Assembly (NCBI GenBank): GCA_018240025.1 | Contig: JAFEGM010000092.1 | Location: 1 to 64,000, forward strand | Reading direction: 5' to 3' | Length of the DNA: 64,000 bases | DNA from: Verrucomicrobiota bacterium | GTDB lineage: Bacteria; Verrucomicrobiota; Verrucomicrobiia; Chthoniobacterales; SZAS-18 | Part shown: in pieces, positions 33,581 through 43,853 of the stretch | Position numbering within the stretch: position 1 is the first letter of the stretch | How the letters are laid out: each line of letters starts with the position of its first letter | Program-made: the position numbers and the translations under genes | Notes under the pieces: generated by a model | Seen by the model: the letters and a program-made list of their open reading frames with translations, nothing else | Told to the model about the DNA's origin: nothing | The model's database searches: none

Positions 33581-33853
33581 ATGAAGCACGACGACCTGCC
33601 AGCCAGGTGGAAGGAGAAGATCAGCGCGTGGCTCGCCCCGTCGGGTGGCGGGGCTCGCAGCCAACTGGGCGCATCGGATTTTCCGCGCGAACACTCCGTC
33701 CGACTCCGATTCGAGGACGACTCCTGCGCGGAGTTCCGCTCCGCGATCGTCCTGGAGGCGCCCGAATGGCGTGAAGTAGGCGTGTTTACCGAGCACTGCG
33801 GGTACCACATCTTTCCGTTGGGCGGCACGCAGATCGTTCGCTTCCCCTGCTGA
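33581..33853 (+). CDS. Small conserved hypothetical protein
   Basis: This 90-residue soluble protein starts at the ATG 33581 (MKHDDLPARWKEKISAWLAP); an earlier in-frame start at 33533 would add 16 residues. It has no signal peptide or membrane helix. The beta-rich core reads VRLRFEDDSCAEFRSAIVLE then VGVFTEHCGYHIFPLGGTQI, a compact pattern that I associate with a widespread family of unknown function, without a name. It follows tamA by 44 bp and precedes the sensor kinase by 56 bp on the same strand. No function is inferred. Confidence 0.65.
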   Translation: MKHDDLPARWKEKISAWLAPSGGGARSQLGASDFPREHSVRLRFEDDSCAEFRSAIVLEAPEWREVGVFTEHCGYHIFPLGGTQIVRFPC

Positions 33854-33909
33854 CTCGGGATCCCGGGACGGTCGCCTGACCATGCTCTCTACCCCGCGCG
33901 ACCGGGGCC

Positions 33910-36900
33910 GTGCAGGCTTGGCGATTGCGGCGACCGCCGGGCGACGCATCCTCCCGCGTGTCGCGGCGGCTGGGCATTCTCCTCGTGGGCTGGATCGCGG
34001 CTGGCGGCGCGATGCGCACGCCGGCGGCGGAAGCGGCGCCGACGTCAGAGCCGATCCGCGAACGGCGGATCACGCAATACGCCCTGCGGACCTGGACGGC
34101 CCGCGACGGACTGGCGGCGCCGGTGCGGGCACTGGCGCAGACCGGGGACGGATACCTCTGGCTCGGGACCGACGCGGGGCTCTATCGGTTCGACGGCATC
34201 CGCTTCGTGGCGATCACCGACCTCGGCGGCCAGGCATTGCCGGCGACGGCCGTGAGTGTGTTACGGGTGACGCGGGACGGAGCGCTTTGGATGGCATTCC
34301 AGACGGGCGCGTTGCGGCGGTTCCACGAGGGGCGGCTCGAGGCTCGCGATCTGCCGCGCCCGAATCCTGCCGCTCTGGTGGAGGATGGCACTGGCGCGCT
34401 TTGGGCGGCCAGTCCGCACGGGCTCTGGCGGCGGGCGCCAGCAGGCCCGGGCTGGGAGCGCATAGGACCTGATTGGAACTATCCGGCGCCTGGCGCGCAG
34501 ACGGTCTGGGCCGATGGGCGGGGGAATGTCTGGGTCGCGACCGACGGATTCGATTTCGGGCTCAGTCCCGAAGCGGTGCGGGCGAACACCATCCTGCGCC
34601 TGCCGGCGGGCGGGCGCTCGTTCGAGGCAACGGGAGAATCGGCCGGCATGGTGCGGGCCTTCGCCGAGACCCCGACCGGCGAGATGTGGTGGTCGGATGG
34701 GAACGGCACCGCCTTGCGACGCCTAGCGTCGCCGGGCGTGTCGGCACAACGGATCGGCCTCGCGGAGGCACCCTCCGTCCTCGTGGCCGACGCTGCCGGC
34801 ACGCTTTGGGCCGGCATCTGGGGCTTCTCCCTCGTGCGCGTGCCGCCGGGGGGCTCGCCCGAGGAATTGGGAGCGGCGGACGGCTTGACCAAGGGGCACC
34901 TCCTGGCTGGCTTGTGCGATCGCGACGGGAACGTGTGGATCGGCACCGGCACCGGTCTGAATCGCCTCTCCGCGGGCGCGGTCATTCCCCACACGACCCG
35001 CGAGGGCCTGGCGCCGGGGACCCTGCTGCTGGCGGCCGATCCCGCCGGCGGCGTGTGGGGCGCGGGCTTCGGGTTCGAACTCGTGCAGCGGCTCGCGCCC
35101 TGGCGCGGAGCGTGGGAACATCTGCCGCGGGTCCGGCCCGACGACAGCCTGCGCATCGTGGCCGCCCGGACCGGGCCCGGCGCGGTCTGGTTCGGCGGTA
35201 GCTTTGGCCTGGGGCGCTGGGCGGAAGGACGGCTGGCGGTGCATCCGGGACTGACGCTCGAACTGGGCGCGACGGTGGAGGCGATCGCCTTCGCTCCGGA
35301 CGGCGGCATTTGGGTGACCATCTGGGGCGCTGATCGTCGCGGTCGCCTGGAGCGCATTCCGCCAGACGGCCCCTCTACCGTGGTGCGCCGGCCCGGGCTG
35401 CCGGACGACCGTTGCCGCGTGCTGCAGTTCGATCGGCAGGGGCGTCTCTGGCTTGGTTTCGAGACCGGCGCGCTCGGCTGCGCCGATCTCACGGGCGGCT
35501 ACCGGGCATTCGGGCCGGCGGAGGGCGTCCCGGCGGGCGCGGTCTACGGTCTTTTCGTCGAGGCCGCCGGTGCGCTCTGGGTCTGCGGCGCCGGGGGACT
35601 CGCGCGGCTCGAGGGCGAGGCCTTTCGGCGCGTCCAGTTGGCCCATCTGCTGGGACCCTCGGTCGGTGCGATCGGCCAGGATGCGGCCGGCAATTTCTGG
35701 CTGACGGGCGCGCTTGGCATCGCCCGCATCCCGGCCGAGGAAATGGAGCGGGCCGTGCGCGTGCCGGAATATCGGGCGGTCGGCCGCGTGTTTGGCGAAC
35801 TCGACGGACTGCGCGGCATGCCCGTGCAGGCGCTGCATCCGACGATGCTGGCGCGCGGCGTGGACGGCCGCCTTTGGTTCTCGACCCGCGACGGCGTGGC
35901 GGAGATCGATCCGGCCGCGCCAGCGTCGTCCGCCGAGGGGCGGCCGCCCCGCGTCTGGCTCGAGAGCGTCGCGACCGAGCAGGCCACCGTCGCGCTGACG
36001 GGCCGGCCGGAACTCGCACCCAGTCCCGCGTGGCTGACGCTGAGCTACACCGCGCCGAGCCTGACCCAGCCGGAGCGCGTGCGTTTCCGCTTTCGACTTG
36101 CTGGGTTCGAAAGCGACTGGCGCGGACCGACTGCCGAGCGCGAGGTGACCTACACGAGGCTGCCGCCCGGCAATTACCGCTTCGAGGTCCAGGCGACCCA
36201 CGGCCTCGGCGCGGAAGCCTGGGGCGAGCGAACGTCGTGGGCCTTTCGCATCCGCCCGGCGGTTCACCAGACCGGCTGGTTCCAGGCGTCCGCGATCCTC
36301 GGGGCGTTGGCGCTGGTGGCTGCGGCCGTGCGGTGGCGCATGCTGCGAATGCTACGGCACAATGCGGAGCTGCGCCGCGAGGTCGAGGAGCGGCAGCGCG
36401 CGGAAGAAGCGATGCGGGCAGCCGAACTGATCGCACGCGGGCAGCTCGAGACGCTGGCCGGCTCGCTCGAGGGCCTGGCGCGCGAAGCCGAGCCGGGGAA
36501 GTTCCTCGAGCACGTGCTCGACACGATTTGTCGACAGGTCGGGGCCGACAGCACCGGCGTCTGGCAGGTCAATGAGGCGACCGGCTGCGTCGAGTTCGGC
36601 GGCGACTGTCGCGCAGGTCGGCTCATCCTCGCGAGCGCGGAGGAGATCCGGCGCGCGCCACGGGTCATCGCCCCGGCGCAGGAGCATCCGGTGTGGACCG
36701 AGTTCTTCCGGCACGGCACGCACTGCGTCTGGGGGGAGATCGACACCGACGAACCACGCGTGCGCAATCTGCACAGCGGCAACGCCGCCTGGCACCGCTG
36801 GATCACCCACGAGTACGCCGAAACCAACGTGCCGGCGCTGCTGCAGCGCCTGCGCGCGGAAGGCGTGGTGGCGAACCTCTGCGTGCCGATGCTGGTTGGC

Positions 36901-37674
36901 GGACGAGTCAGCGGTTTCCTCTCGCTCCGCTTCCGCGTCGCGCACACGGTGCCGCCCGAGCAACTGCAACTCCTGCGCGCCCTGGCGCATCAGGCCATGC
37001 TGGCGCTGCAGCTCACCCGCCTTTCGCAGCAGAGCCGGTCCGCGGCGGTCGCGGCCGAGCGCCTGCGCATGGCGCGCGAGGTCCACGACACCCTCGCGCA
37101 GGGCGCGACCGGCGTGATCATGCAGCTGGAAGCGGCGGAGGAGGCATTGCGGCAGGACCAGCTCTTCAAGATGCGCGACTGCCTCAGTCGCGCGAAGGCC
37201 GCCTCGCGCGAGAGCCTCGGCGAGACGCGCCGTCTGGTGCAGGCGCTGCGCCCTCTGGCGCTCGAGCAAGGCAGCCTGCGGGAAGCGCTGCATGCCCTCG
37301 CCGAACGACTAACCCGCGAGACGCCGCTGCAAGCCACCTTCCGCGCGGCGGGCGACGTGCAGCCATTGCCGGGTGAGGGCGACGACCACCTCCTGAAGAT
37401 CGCGCAGGAAGCGGTGACCAATGCGCTGCGTCACGCCCGGGCGGCGCGGCTGCAGGTCCGGTTGAACTATGCGCCGCAAGGCGTGCACCTCGAAGTGGAA
37501 GACGATGGCATCGGCTTCGACCCCGCCGCAGCCTCGGACGGCTTCGGGCTGCAGGGCATGCGCGAGCGCATCGAGTCGCTCGGCGGACGGTTCGGCTTGC
37601 GCAGCGCGCCGGGTGCAGGCACCACCGTCCGCATCGAAATGCCGTCGCCGCCCGCGCCTGCCGCCAGATCATGA
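33910..37674 (+). CDS. Two-component propeller sensor histidine kinase (HisKA_3 type)
   Basis: This is a 1254-residue membrane kinase. The order is: signal peptide/anchor ([13 protein letters not shown], about 23-35); Reg_prop-type beta-propellers (about 60-690) with recurring W-LG-T/G motifs such as [21 protein letters not shown] domain (about 705-780, [20 protein letters not shown]); membrane helix ([14 protein letters not shown]); coiled coil; GAF domain (about 870-1040). The HisKA_3 segment [15 protein letters not shown] has phospho-His1059, and the HATPase has [17 protein letters not shown] and DDGIGF. It should sense a periplasmic ligand and phosphorylate the coupled regulator just downstream (ATGA overlap). 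Start GTG 33910 is tentative. The ligand may be a polysaccharide product, by analogy with Bacteroidetes hybrids. Confidence 0.9.
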   Translation: MQAWRLRRPPGDASSRVSRRLGILLVGWIAAGGAMRTPAAEAAPTSEPIRERRITQYALRTWTARDGLAAPVRALAQTGDGYLWLGTDAGLYRFDGIRFVAITDLGGQALPATAVSVLRVTRDGALWMAFQTGALRRFHEGRLEARDLPRPNPAALVEDGTGALWAASPHGLWRRAPAGPGWERIGPDWNYPAPGAQTVWADGRGNVWVATDGFDFGLSPEAVRANTILRLPAGGRSFEATGESAGMVRAFAETPTGEMWWSDGNGTALRRLASPGVSAQRIGLAEAPSVLVADAAGTLWAGIWGFSLVRVPPGGSPEELGAADGLTKGHLLAGLCDRDGNVWIGTGTGLNRLSAGAVIPHTTREGLAPGTLLLAADPAGGVWGAGFGFELVQRLAPWRGAWEHLPRVRPDDSLRIVAARTGPGAVWFGGSFGLGRWAEGRLAVHPGLTLELGATVEAIAFAPDGGIWVTIWGADRRGRLERIPPDGPSTVVRRPGLPDDRCRVLQFDRQGRLWLGFETGALGCADLTGGYRAFGPAEGVPAGAVYGLFVEAAGALWVCGAGGLARLEGEAFRRVQLAHLLGPSVGAIGQDAAGNFWLTGALGIARIPAEEMERAVRVPEYRAVGRVFGELDGLRGMPVQALHPTMLARGVDGRLWFSTRDGVAEIDPAAPASSAEGRPPRVWLESVATEQATVALTGRPELAPSPAWLTLSYTAPSLTQPERVRFRFRLAGFESDWRGPTAEREVTYTRLPPGNYRFEVQATHGLGAEAWGERTSWAFRIRPAVHQTGWFQASAILGALALVAAAVRWRMLRMLRHNAELRREVEERQRAEEAMRAAELIARGQLETLAGSLEGLAREAEPGKFLEHVLDTICRQVGADSTGVWQVNEATGCVEFGGDCRAGRLILASAEEIRRAPRVIAPAQEHPVWTEFFRHGTHCVWGEIDTDEPRVRNLHSGNAAWHRWITHEYAETNVPALLQRLRAEGVVANLCVPMLVGGRVSGFLSLRFRVAHTVPPEQLQLLRALAHQAMLALQLTRLSQQSRSAAVAAERLRMAREVHDTLAQGATGVIMQLEAAEEALRQDQLFKMRDCLSRAKAASRESLGETRRLVQALRPLALEQGSLREALHALAERLTRETPLQATFRAAGDVQPLPGEGDDHLLKIAQEAVTNALRHARAARLQVRLNYAPQGVHLEVEDDGIGFDPAAASDGFGLQGMRERIESLGGRFGLRSAPGAGTTVRIEMPSPPAPAARS

Positions 37675-38324
37675 AAGCCGCCGTTCCCCCGACCCCGACT
37701 GCGGAGAAGACGATCCGAGTGCTCGTGGCAGACGACCATCCCACGGTCCTCGCCGGGCTGGCCACGATCATCGGGCTGCAGCCCGACATGCGGGTGGCCG
37801 CCGAGGCCGGGCACGGACGCGAGGCAGTGCGGCTTTGGCGGGAGCTGCGGCCGGACGTGGCTCTGCTCGATCTGCGCATGCCGGTGCTGGACGGCGTCGG
37901 CGCGATTCAGGCCATCCGCCGCGAGGACCGGCAGGCGCGCATTCTCGTGCTGACCACCTTCGACGGCGATCACGACATCGCCCGCGCCATGACCAGCGGC
38001 GCGATGGGCTATCTGCTGAAGGACGCGCCGCGCGCCGAACTCGTGCAGGCCATCCGCCTCGCCCACGCCGGCCAGACCGTGCTGGCGCCCGCGCTGGCGG
38101 TGAAGCTCGCCTCGGGACTGACGAACAATCCGCTCAGCGAGCGCGAGACCGACGTCCTGCAGCTGCTGGCGGGCGGGGCGAGCAACAAGCAGATCGGCGC
38201 GACGCTCTCGATCAGCGAGGCGACCGTGAAGACGCATCTGCGCAGCATCTTCGAGAAGCTCAATGTCCTCAGCCGGACCGAGGCGATCGCCACGGCCAGT
38301 CGGCGTGGGCTGGTGAGGCTGTGA
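37671..38324 (+). CDS. NarL/FixJ-family response regulator (LuxR-type HTH)
   Basis: This is a 217-residue transcription factor. The receiver domain (about 15-135) has the acidic pocket VADDHP (Asp21, Asp22), phosphoacceptor Asp67 in ALLDLRMP, Thr in VLTTFDGD and Lys in YLLKDA. The LuxR-type HTH (about 150-217) contains [20 protein letters not shown] and [20 protein letters not shown]. Its ATG overlaps the kinase stop (ATGA 37671-37674), so both are made in step and form a cognate pair. Targets are unknown; the following SDR and hydrolase genes are candidates by position only. Confidence 0.93.
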   Translation: MKAAVPPTPTAEKTIRVLVADDHPTVLAGLATIIGLQPDMRVAAEAGHGREAVRLWRELRPDVALLDLRMPVLDGVGAIQAIRREDRQARILVLTTFDGDHDIARAMTSGAMGYLLKDAPRAELVQAIRLAHAGQTVLAPALAVKLASGLTNNPLSERETDVLQLLAGGASNKQIGATLSISEATVKTHLRSIFEKLNVLSRTEAIATASRRGLVRL

Positions 38325-38411
38325 CGGCCGGCGGACTCATCCTTTCGGACGAGGCAAAACCCGCCCTTCGGTCAATGGCGGCGGCTCCCCCACATGGCGC
38401 AGGCTGGGGAC

Positions 38412-39164
38412 ATGACCCCATTCGCTGACAAGGTCGTGCTCATCACCGGCGGCACTGCCGGCATCGGCCGCGCCACCGCCCTCGCCTTCGCCCGGGCTGG
38501 CGCCGCCGTCGTCGTCGCCGGGCGCCGCGCAGCGGAGGGCGCGGCCGCCGTGGCGGAGATGGAGACCGCCGGCGGCCGCGGTCGCTTCGTCCGGGCCGAT
38601 GTGGCTGAGGAGGCCGACATCGCGCGCCTGGTCGAGGACACGCTCAAAATCTACGGGCGGCTCGATTTCGCGTTCAACAACGCCGGCATCCATCTCGAGC
38701 ACGGACCGATCACCACGCTCACTTCCGACGTCCTGCAGCGCACGCTAGCGGTCAACGTCGGCGGCGTGGCGTTGTGCCTGAAGCACCAGATCCCTGCGCT
38801 GCTCGCCAGCGGCGGCGGCGTCATCGTGAACAACGCGTCCATTCTCGGTCTGCGTCCGCTGCCCAACTGCGCCGTTTACAACGCGAGCAAAGCGGCGGTC
38901 ATCAGCCTGAGCCGTTCGGCGGCGCTGGAGAACGCCCGCGCCGGCCTGCGCATCAATACGGTGTGTCCGGCGGTGATCGAGACGGACATGACGGCGGCGT
39001 TGCGCGACAGCAGCGACCTCCGCGCGCAGCTGCTGGCACTGCACCCGCTGGGCCGCTTCGGCACGGCCGAAGAGGTCGCCGGCGCCGTGCTCTACCTCTG
39101 CTCGCCGGCCGCCGCCTATGCCACGGGGGTCAACCTCACCGTCGACGGCGGCTACGGCATCTGA
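38412..39164 (+). CDS. Short-chain dehydrogenase/reductase (classical SDR)
   Basis: This 250-residue NAD(P)-dependent oxidoreductase starts at the ATG 38412 ([14 protein letters not shown]). The cofactor motif TGGTAGIG (12-19) is followed by AGRR, where Arg after the second strand favours NADP. NNAG lies at 89-92, and the catalytic set is Ser143 (NNASILG), Tyr156 and Lys160 (YNASK). The C-terminal [11 protein letters not shown] is typical of the family. The substrate is unknown. It is followed 41 bp later by a chloroperoxidase-type hydrolase, a frequent SDR neighbour, and both follow the two-component pair. Confidence 0.9.
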   Translation: MTPFADKVVLITGGTAGIGRATALAFARAGAAVVVAGRRAAEGAAAVAEMETAGGRGRFVRADVAEEADIARLVEDTLKIYGRLDFAFNNAGIHLEHGPITTLTSDVLQRTLAVNVGGVALCLKHQIPALLASGGGVIVNNASILGLRPLPNCAVYNASKAAVISLSRSAALENARAGLRINTVCPAVIETDMTAALRDSSDLRAQLLALHPLGRFGTAEEVAGAVLYLCSPAAAYATGVNLTVDGGYGI

Positions 39165-39205
39165 GCCCCGCCCGCGCTTTCCATCCCAACTCCACCGCAC
39201 TCCTC

Positions 39206-40036
39206 ATGAGCACCATTGTCACCCGCGACGGCACCACCATCTACTACAAGGACTGGGGTCCCCAGGACGGCCCGGTCGTCACCTTCAGCCACGGCTGGCC
39301 GCTCAGCGCGGACGCCTGGGAGGCGCAGATGTTCCATCTCGCGTCGCACGGCTTCCGTTGCATCGGCCACGACCGCCGCGGCCACGGACGCTCCAGCCAG
39401 CCTTGGGACGGCAACCACATGGATCAATACGCCGACGACCTCGCCGAACTGCTCGATCAACTCGACGTCCGCGCTGCCATGATGGTCGGGCATTCGACCG
39501 GCGGCGGCGAGGTCGCGCGCTACGTCGGCCGCCACGGCACCAAGCGCGTGGCGAAGGTCGTGCTCATGGGCGCGGTGCCGCCGATCATGGTACAGACGCC
39601 CGACCATCCTGGCGGGCTGCCGCTCTCCATTTTTGACGGCTTCCGCAAGGCCTATTTGGCCGACCGAGCGCAGTTCTTCCTGGAGATTGCCAGCGGCCCG
39701 TTCTTCGGCTTCAACCGCCCGGGTGCGAAGGTCTCGCAGGGGCTGATCCAGTCCTGGTGGGCGCAGGGGATGCAATGCGGCCACAAGAACGGTTACGACT
39801 GCATCAAGGCGTTCTCCGAAACCGACTTCACCGAGGACCTGCGGAAGATCGACGTGCCCACGCTCATCATCCACGGCGACGATGACCAGATCGTGCCCAT
39901 CGGCGCCAGTGCCCTCCGCTCGGCCCAACTCGTGCGCGGTGCCGAGCTGAAGATTTACCCCGGCGGCTCGCACAGTCTCGGCGACACCGACAAGGAGAGG
40001 CTCAACGCCGATCTGCTGGCCTTCGCCCGGGCCTGA
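39206..40036 (+). CDS. Alpha/beta hydrolase of the non-heme chloroperoxidase (bacterial haloperoxidase) type
   Basis: This 276-residue hydrolase has the catalytic triad Ser97 (GHSTGG), an Asp in HGDDDQIVP (225-227) and His256 (GGSHSLG). The oxyanion-loop phrase [16 protein letters not shown] (27-42) and DRRGHGRSS (56-64) are typical of cofactor-free haloperoxidases and esterases such as the Pseudomonas chloroperoxidase. These enzymes form peracids from acetate and peroxide or act as esterases. No signal peptide is present. Start ATG 39206. It probably shares a transcript with the SDR upstream and the small membrane protein 11 bp downstream. Confidence 0.9.
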   Translation: MSTIVTRDGTTIYYKDWGPQDGPVVTFSHGWPLSADAWEAQMFHLASHGFRCIGHDRRGHGRSSQPWDGNHMDQYADDLAELLDQLDVRAAMMVGHSTGGGEVARYVGRHGTKRVAKVVLMGAVPPIMVQTPDHPGGLPLSIFDGFRKAYLADRAQFFLEIASGPFFGFNRPGAKVSQGLIQSWWAQGMQCGHKNGYDCIKAFSETDFTEDLRKIDVPTLIIHGDDDQIVPIGASALRSAQLVRGAELKIYPGGSHSLGDTDKERLNADLLAFARA

Positions 40037-40047
40037 TTCCTGCCGCG

Positions 40048-40527
40048 ATGAACCTGCAGATCTTCACGCTCGTTCACGTCCTCATCAGCCTCGCCGGCCT
40101 CGTCACGGGATTGGTGACGGCCGGCGGCTGGCTGGCCGGACGCGACTGGCCGCGGCTGACCGACGCGTTTCTGTTCACCACGCTGGCGACGAGTGTGACC
40201 GGCTTCTTCTTTCCGTTCACCGCCTTCACCCCCGCGCACGGCGTCGGGATCGTCTCACTCCTCGTGCTGGCGGTGGCGGCCTACGCCCGCTTCGGCGGAG
40301 GACTGGCTGGACCGTGGCGGCAACGCTACGCCCTCGCCTCGCTGGTGGCGCTGTACCTCAATTGCTTTGTCCTCGTCGCCCAGCTGTTTCAGAAAACGCC
40401 CGCCCTGCAGGCGTTGGCTCCGAAACAGACCGAGCCGCCCTTCGCGCTCGCACAGGTGCTGTTGCTGGCGGGATTCGTCGCGTTGGGGCGGGGAGTGAGG
40501 CGGGGGGTGGGTCAAGGACGTGGGTAG
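40048..40527 (+). CDS. Small four-helix membrane protein
   Basis: This 159-residue protein has four hydrophobic segments: LVHVLISLAGLVTGLVTAGG (8-27), AFLFTTLATSVTGFFFPFTA (40-59), HGVGIVSLLVLAVAAYARFG (64-83) and YALASLVALYLNCFVLVAQL (94-113). A fifth weak segment, ALAQVLLLAGFVALG, lies near 135. The C-terminus is basic. I do not recognise a named family; it resembles small DUF membrane proteins often beside hydrolases. It starts 11 bp after the hydrolase stop, so an operon is likely. Confidence 0.65.
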   Translation: MNLQIFTLVHVLISLAGLVTGLVTAGGWLAGRDWPRLTDAFLFTTLATSVTGFFFPFTAFTPAHGVGIVSLLVLAVAAYARFGGGLAGPWRQRYALASLVALYLNCFVLVAQLFQKTPALQALAPKQTEPPFALAQVLLLAGFVALGRGVRRGVGQGRG

Positions 40528-40546
40528 GGGTCGCTCTCGACCCGCT
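40525..40546. repeat. GTAG hairpin, related form
   Basis: TAGGGGTCGCTCTCGACCCG, preceded by G. GGGTCG pairs with CGACCC across CTCT. It resembles the 25-mer GTAG hairpins at 5413 and 27558 in design (GTAG, stem, CTC-containing loop, stem) but not in stem sequence. It overlaps the stop codon of the small membrane protein and may terminate transcription. Confidence 0.4.
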
Positions 40547-40633
40547 GGCCGCCGAGACAGGTTCCGTGGGAACGGGGCCTCCCAGAACTCCTGGAACGCC
40601 AAGGACTGGATGGGGAGTCGTCGATCCCTTGCG

Positions 40634-40656
40634 CTCTTTGAGTTCCTTGAGGCCAA
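40634..40656. repeat. CTTTGAG-type short repeat (copy 3)
   Basis: CTCTTTGAGTTCCTTGAGGC then CAA. It matches 18920-18942 except for one or two bases. It sits in the 270-bp gap before the helicase gene, which otherwise shows no gene. Confidence 0.6.
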
Positions 40657-40797
40657 GCTCTGCCCAGCCGCTCGATCCGCTGCCGGCCATCGGCGGCAGA
40701 TTCCACCTCTGCTCCTCACGGCCGGCATTTTCGCCGTCCTCGCAGCCTGACAAAGCAGGCGCCCGGGCTATTTCTCCGGCGAACTTTTCGCTTCGCC

Positions 40798-42792
40798 GTG
40801 ATTGCCCTGCAAACCCAGATGGACTCCGACTTCGTCGCGCAGGTACGCGACCTCTTCGGGCCGGCCGGGCGCATGGCCAAGGCGCGGCATTTCGAATACC
40901 GCGAGGGTCAGCAGCAGATGGCAGAGGCCGTGGCCAAGGCGCTGACCGGGCAGCGGCATCTGCTCTGCGAGGCGGCCACGGGCGTGGGCAAATCGCTCGC
41001 CTATCTCGCGCCCTCGATCCTCTACGCGCACAAGCAGGGCAAGAAGGCGATCATCTCGACCCACACCATCAACTTGCAGGAGCAGCTGATGGAAAAGGAT
41101 CTCCCCATCCTGGCAAAGCTGCTGCCGATCGAGTTCACCGCGGCCATCGCCAAGGGCCGGCAGAATTACGTCTGCCCGCGCCGACTCGCCCGGGCGAAGC
41201 GCGCCGGCGAAGATCTCTTCACCAGCTCCGCCGCGGCCGAGCTCGAGCGGATCCGCGACTGGGCCGGACGGACCAAGGACGGGAGCCGCAGCGATCTGCC
41301 CTTCACGCCCGACCCCGGCATCTGGGCGGAGGTCTGCAGCGAGGCGCATCTCTGCACGCCGCGGACGTGCCCGCCGGATAGCGGCTGTTTTTATCAGAAT
41401 GCGCGCCGCCGGCTGCTCGAGGCGGACGTGATCGTGATGAATCACACGCTCTTCTTCCTGCTGCTCAGCGGCATGGACGGGATCGAGGCGAAGGAGAGCG
41501 GGTACCTTTTCGCCAACGACTTCGTCGTCTTCGACGAGGCCCATACGGTCGAGGGCGTGGCGGCCAAGCACATCGGCCTGAGCGTCTCGCAGGGCTCGCT
41601 GCGCTGGCAGCTGCACCGCCTGTGGAATCCGAAAACGCAGAAAGGCCTGCTCGCCTCGCTGCGGCAGGGTCCGTGCGTCGAGGTGGCGGCGCGGGTCGGC
41701 GGCGAGATCGACGACTTCTTCCGCAGCGTCTCCGACGCCGTCGACTTCAAGAGCAGCCGCGAGTTCCGGGTGCGCAAGCCGGGTCTGGCGATGGATACCA
41801 TCGCACGTCCGCTGATGCTCCTGCAGGAGGCGCTGGAGACCGCGGCCAAGGACGTCGAGGACGAGATGAGCCGGGCCGAGTTGCAGGACCATGTGCGCCG
41901 GCTGGCCGAGGCGCGCGGGGCGGTGGCGGAGTTCCTCGACCAGAAGCAGGACGACCACGTGTATTGGGTCGAGAAGAGCGGGCAGCGGGGCGATCAAATC
42001 ACGCTCTCGGCCGCGCCGATCGACCTGGCCGAGCGCCTGCGCATGATGCTCTTCCGGCCGCAGAACACGGTCGTCATGACCAGCGCCACGCTCGCGACCG
42101 GGCGGAAGAATCTCTCCTACTTCCGCGACCGGATCGGCGCGGTCGACGACTACGTGGACACCCTGCAGGTGGCCAGCCCGTTCGATTTCGAGCGGCAGAT
42201 GAAGCTCTATCTCACGCGGCGCATGCCCGATCCGCGCGATGCCGGCTACGAGGAGGCGCTGGAGCAGCAGATCCGCCATTTCGTCGGCCTGAGCGGGGGT
42301 CGCGCCTTCGTCCTCTTCACCAGCCACCGCACCCTGCAGGCCCTGGCCGAGCGGATGGAGTCGTGGATGGAGCAGCAGAAGCTCCGCCTGCTCGTGCAAG
42401 GCAGCGGGCCGTCGCGCAAGCAGCTCCTGGCCGAGTTCAAGGCCCCCGGCGAACGCCCTGCGGTGCTCTTCGGCGCGGAGAGCTTTTGGGCCGGGGTCGA
42501 TGTGGCCGGCGAGGCACTGAGCAACGTCATCATCACGCGTCTGCCCTTCGCGCCGCCGGATCATCCATTGACCGAAGCCCGCCTCGAGGCCATCGAGGCG
42601 CGTGGGGGCGATCCCTTCCAGGAATACAGCCTGCCCGAGGCGATCCTGAAGCTGCGTCAGGGCGTCGGCCGCCTCATCCGCACCAAGATCGACGAAGGCA
42701 TCGTGGCCATCCTCGACCCCCGCATTCTGACCAAGACCTACGGCAAGGCCTTCCTGGCCGCCCTGCCGAAATGCCCTGTGGTCCTCGCTTAG
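40798..42792 (+). CDS. dinG: DinG-family ATP-dependent DNA helicase with Fe-S cluster motif
   Basis: This 664-residue superfamily 2 (XPD/DinG-like) helicase unwinds DNA 5' to 3'. Walker A is EAATGVGKSLAYL (about 58-70) and the DEAH box is VVFDEAHTVEGVA. Cysteines in NYVCPRRL (Cys126), HLCTPRTCPP and SGCFYQNA form a four-Cys set as in the XPD/DinG Fe-S domain. Motifs V-VI are visible as FGAESFWAGVDVAGE and LKLRQGVGRLIRTKIDEG. The start is GTG 40798 or ATG 40819; the latter would remove seven residues. It stands alone in its direction; its TAG stop lies at the edge of palindrome F. Confidence 0.9.
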   Translation: MIALQTQMDSDFVAQVRDLFGPAGRMAKARHFEYREGQQQMAEAVAKALTGQRHLLCEAATGVGKSLAYLAPSILYAHKQGKKAIISTHTINLQEQLMEKDLPILAKLLPIEFTAAIAKGRQNYVCPRRLARAKRAGEDLFTSSAAAELERIRDWAGRTKDGSRSDLPFTPDPGIWAEVCSEAHLCTPRTCPPDSGCFYQNARRRLLEADVIVMNHTLFFLLLSGMDGIEAKESGYLFANDFVVFDEAHTVEGVAAKHIGLSVSQGSLRWQLHRLWNPKTQKGLLASLRQGPCVEVAARVGGEIDDFFRSVSDAVDFKSSREFRVRKPGLAMDTIARPLMLLQEALETAAKDVEDEMSRAELQDHVRRLAEARGAVAEFLDQKQDDHVYWVEKSGQRGDQITLSAAPIDLAERLRMMLFRPQNTVVMTSATLATGRKNLSYFRDRIGAVDDYVDTLQVASPFDFERQMKLYLTRRMPDPRDAGYEEALEQQIRHFVGLSGGRAFVLFTSHRTLQALAERMESWMEQQKLRLLVQGSGPSRKQLLAEFKAPGERPAVLFGAESFWAGVDVAGEALSNVIITRLPFAPPDHPLTEARLEAIEARGGDPFQEYSLPEAILKLRQGVGRLIRTKIDEGIVAILDPRILTKTYGKAFLAALPKCPVVLA

Positions 42793-42932
42793 CCTCGCTA
42801 GAGCTCGGCATAGGCAATAGAAAACAGGCGATAGGCGATAGACCCGGAGGCGGATGTCCTCGGAGGGAGTTCGTGCCAGTGCTAATCGCCTGTTGCCTAT
42901 CTTCTATTGCCTATGCCGAGCTTCAGCGAGGC
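42792..42932. repeat. Palindrome F: inverted repeat with ATAGGCAATAG arms overlapping two stop codons
   Basis: Left arm GCTCGGCATAGGCAATAGAA then AACAGGCGATAGGCGATAG (42803-42841) pairs with the right arm, which carries AATCGCCTGTTGCCTAT then CTTCTATTGCCTATGCCGAGC (42884-42921). GCCTCGCT at 42793 pairs with AGCGAGGC near 42925-42932. The loop is about 40 nt. It begins at the helicase stop (42792) and its right arm covers the last codons of the convergent EamA gene (stop at 42897), so it encodes that protein's tail, LKLGIGNRR. Confidence 0.88.
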
Positions 42933-43814
42933 CACCACGGCGAGGCCGCCGCCGAGGGTCCAGAGGGTGAGGGGTTCGTCGAGGACGAGCCAGCCGAGGA
43001 GGACGGCCACGCCGGGGGTGATGAGGGCGATGTTCATCGACTGGGTCGCGGGCAGGCGGCGCATGAGCCAGTAGAAGAGGACGAAGGCGAGGGCGGAGCC
43101 GACAAGGGCGAGGTAGAGCAGGCAGGCGAGGCTGACGGGCGTCCAGGTGAGGTGGAGCGGATTGCCCTCGCGCCAGATCCCGAGGCTGAGCAGAGGGACG
43201 AGGCCGAAGGCCATTTGCCAGGCGGCCATGCTGGCGGGCGGCAGGTGGGAGCCGCGCAATTTCACCAGGATGTTGCCGTAGGCGACCGCGGCGGCCCCGA
43301 GCACGATGCCGGCGCTGCCCCAGAAGGCCATCACGCCGGAGATGTCGAGCTGATGCCAGAAGATGGCCGCCACGCCCGCCAGGCCGAGCAGATTCGCGGC
43401 CACCTTCCGGGTGGTCAGACTCTCCCCCGGCAGCCGGCCGTGCGCGAGGAGCAGGCCGAAGCCGGGGATGGTGGCCTGCAGGACGGCGGCGATGCCGGAG
43501 GACACGTATTGCTCGCCCCAGAAGAGCAGGCCGTGGTTGATGCTGAAGCCAAGCAGGCCGGTCAGCAGGAGGAAACCCCAGTCGGCGCGGGTGCGGGGGA
43601 GGATCGGAATGCGGGTCAGCGCGCAGCCGACGAAAAGCACGCTGGAGGCGATGACGAAACGGATGCCGGCAAACGTGAGCGGCGGCAGCGTGCCGAGGCC
43701 GATCTTGATCGCCAGCCAGGTGGAGCCCCAGATGAGGCACATCACGCCGAAGACCGCCGCCACCTTCCAGCCCAACGCGCTTTCCTCCAGCGCGCGGAAT
43801 TTCCGAGGTTCCAT
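42897..43814 (-). CDS. EamA/DMT-superfamily drug/metabolite transporter
   Basis: This 305-residue inner-membrane exporter has ten predicted helices in two EamA repeats. The first has CLIWGSTWLAIKIGLGTLPP (about 26-45) and FAGIRFVIASSVLF; the second starts near 155 with WGSAGIVLGAAAVAYG and contains SALAFVLFYWLMRRLPATQS. Members export amino acids, metabolites or drugs. It is divergent from an Lrp-type regulator 39 bp away, a pairing typical of amino-acid exporters controlled by their substrate through Lrp/AsnC proteins. The last ten codons lie in the right arm of palindrome F, suggesting that the repeat replaced or extended the native C-terminus. Confidence 0.9.
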   Translation of the reverse strand: MEPRKFRALEESALGWKVAAVFGVMCLIWGSTWLAIKIGLGTLPPLTFAGIRFVIASSVLFVGCALTRIPILPRTRADWGFLLLTGLLGFSINHGLLFWGEQYVSSGIAAVLQATIPGFGLLLAHGRLPGESLTTRKVAANLLGLAGVAAIFWHQLDISGVMAFWGSAGIVLGAAAVAYGNILVKLRGSHLPPASMAAWQMAFGLVPLLSLGIWREGNPLHLTWTPVSLACLLYLALVGSALAFVLFYWLMRRLPATQSMNIALITPGVAVLLGWLVLDEPLTLWTLGGGLAVVASLKLGIGNRR

Positions 43815-43830
43815 TGGCCAAGATTACCGT

Positions 43831-43849
43831 ATTGGATTAGGCCTCCAAT
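43831..43849. promoter_or_regulatory. Candidate Lrp/AsnC operator between divergent genes
   Basis: ATTGGATTAGGCCTCCAAT is an inverted repeat (ATTGGA / TCCAAT) with an AGGCCT centre, the only dyad in the 39-bp gap between the EamA gene and its divergent regulator. Lrp-type proteins bind such 15-19-bp dyads. Auto-repression and control of the transporter are inferred. Confidence 0.5.
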
Positions 43850-43853
43850 CCAA

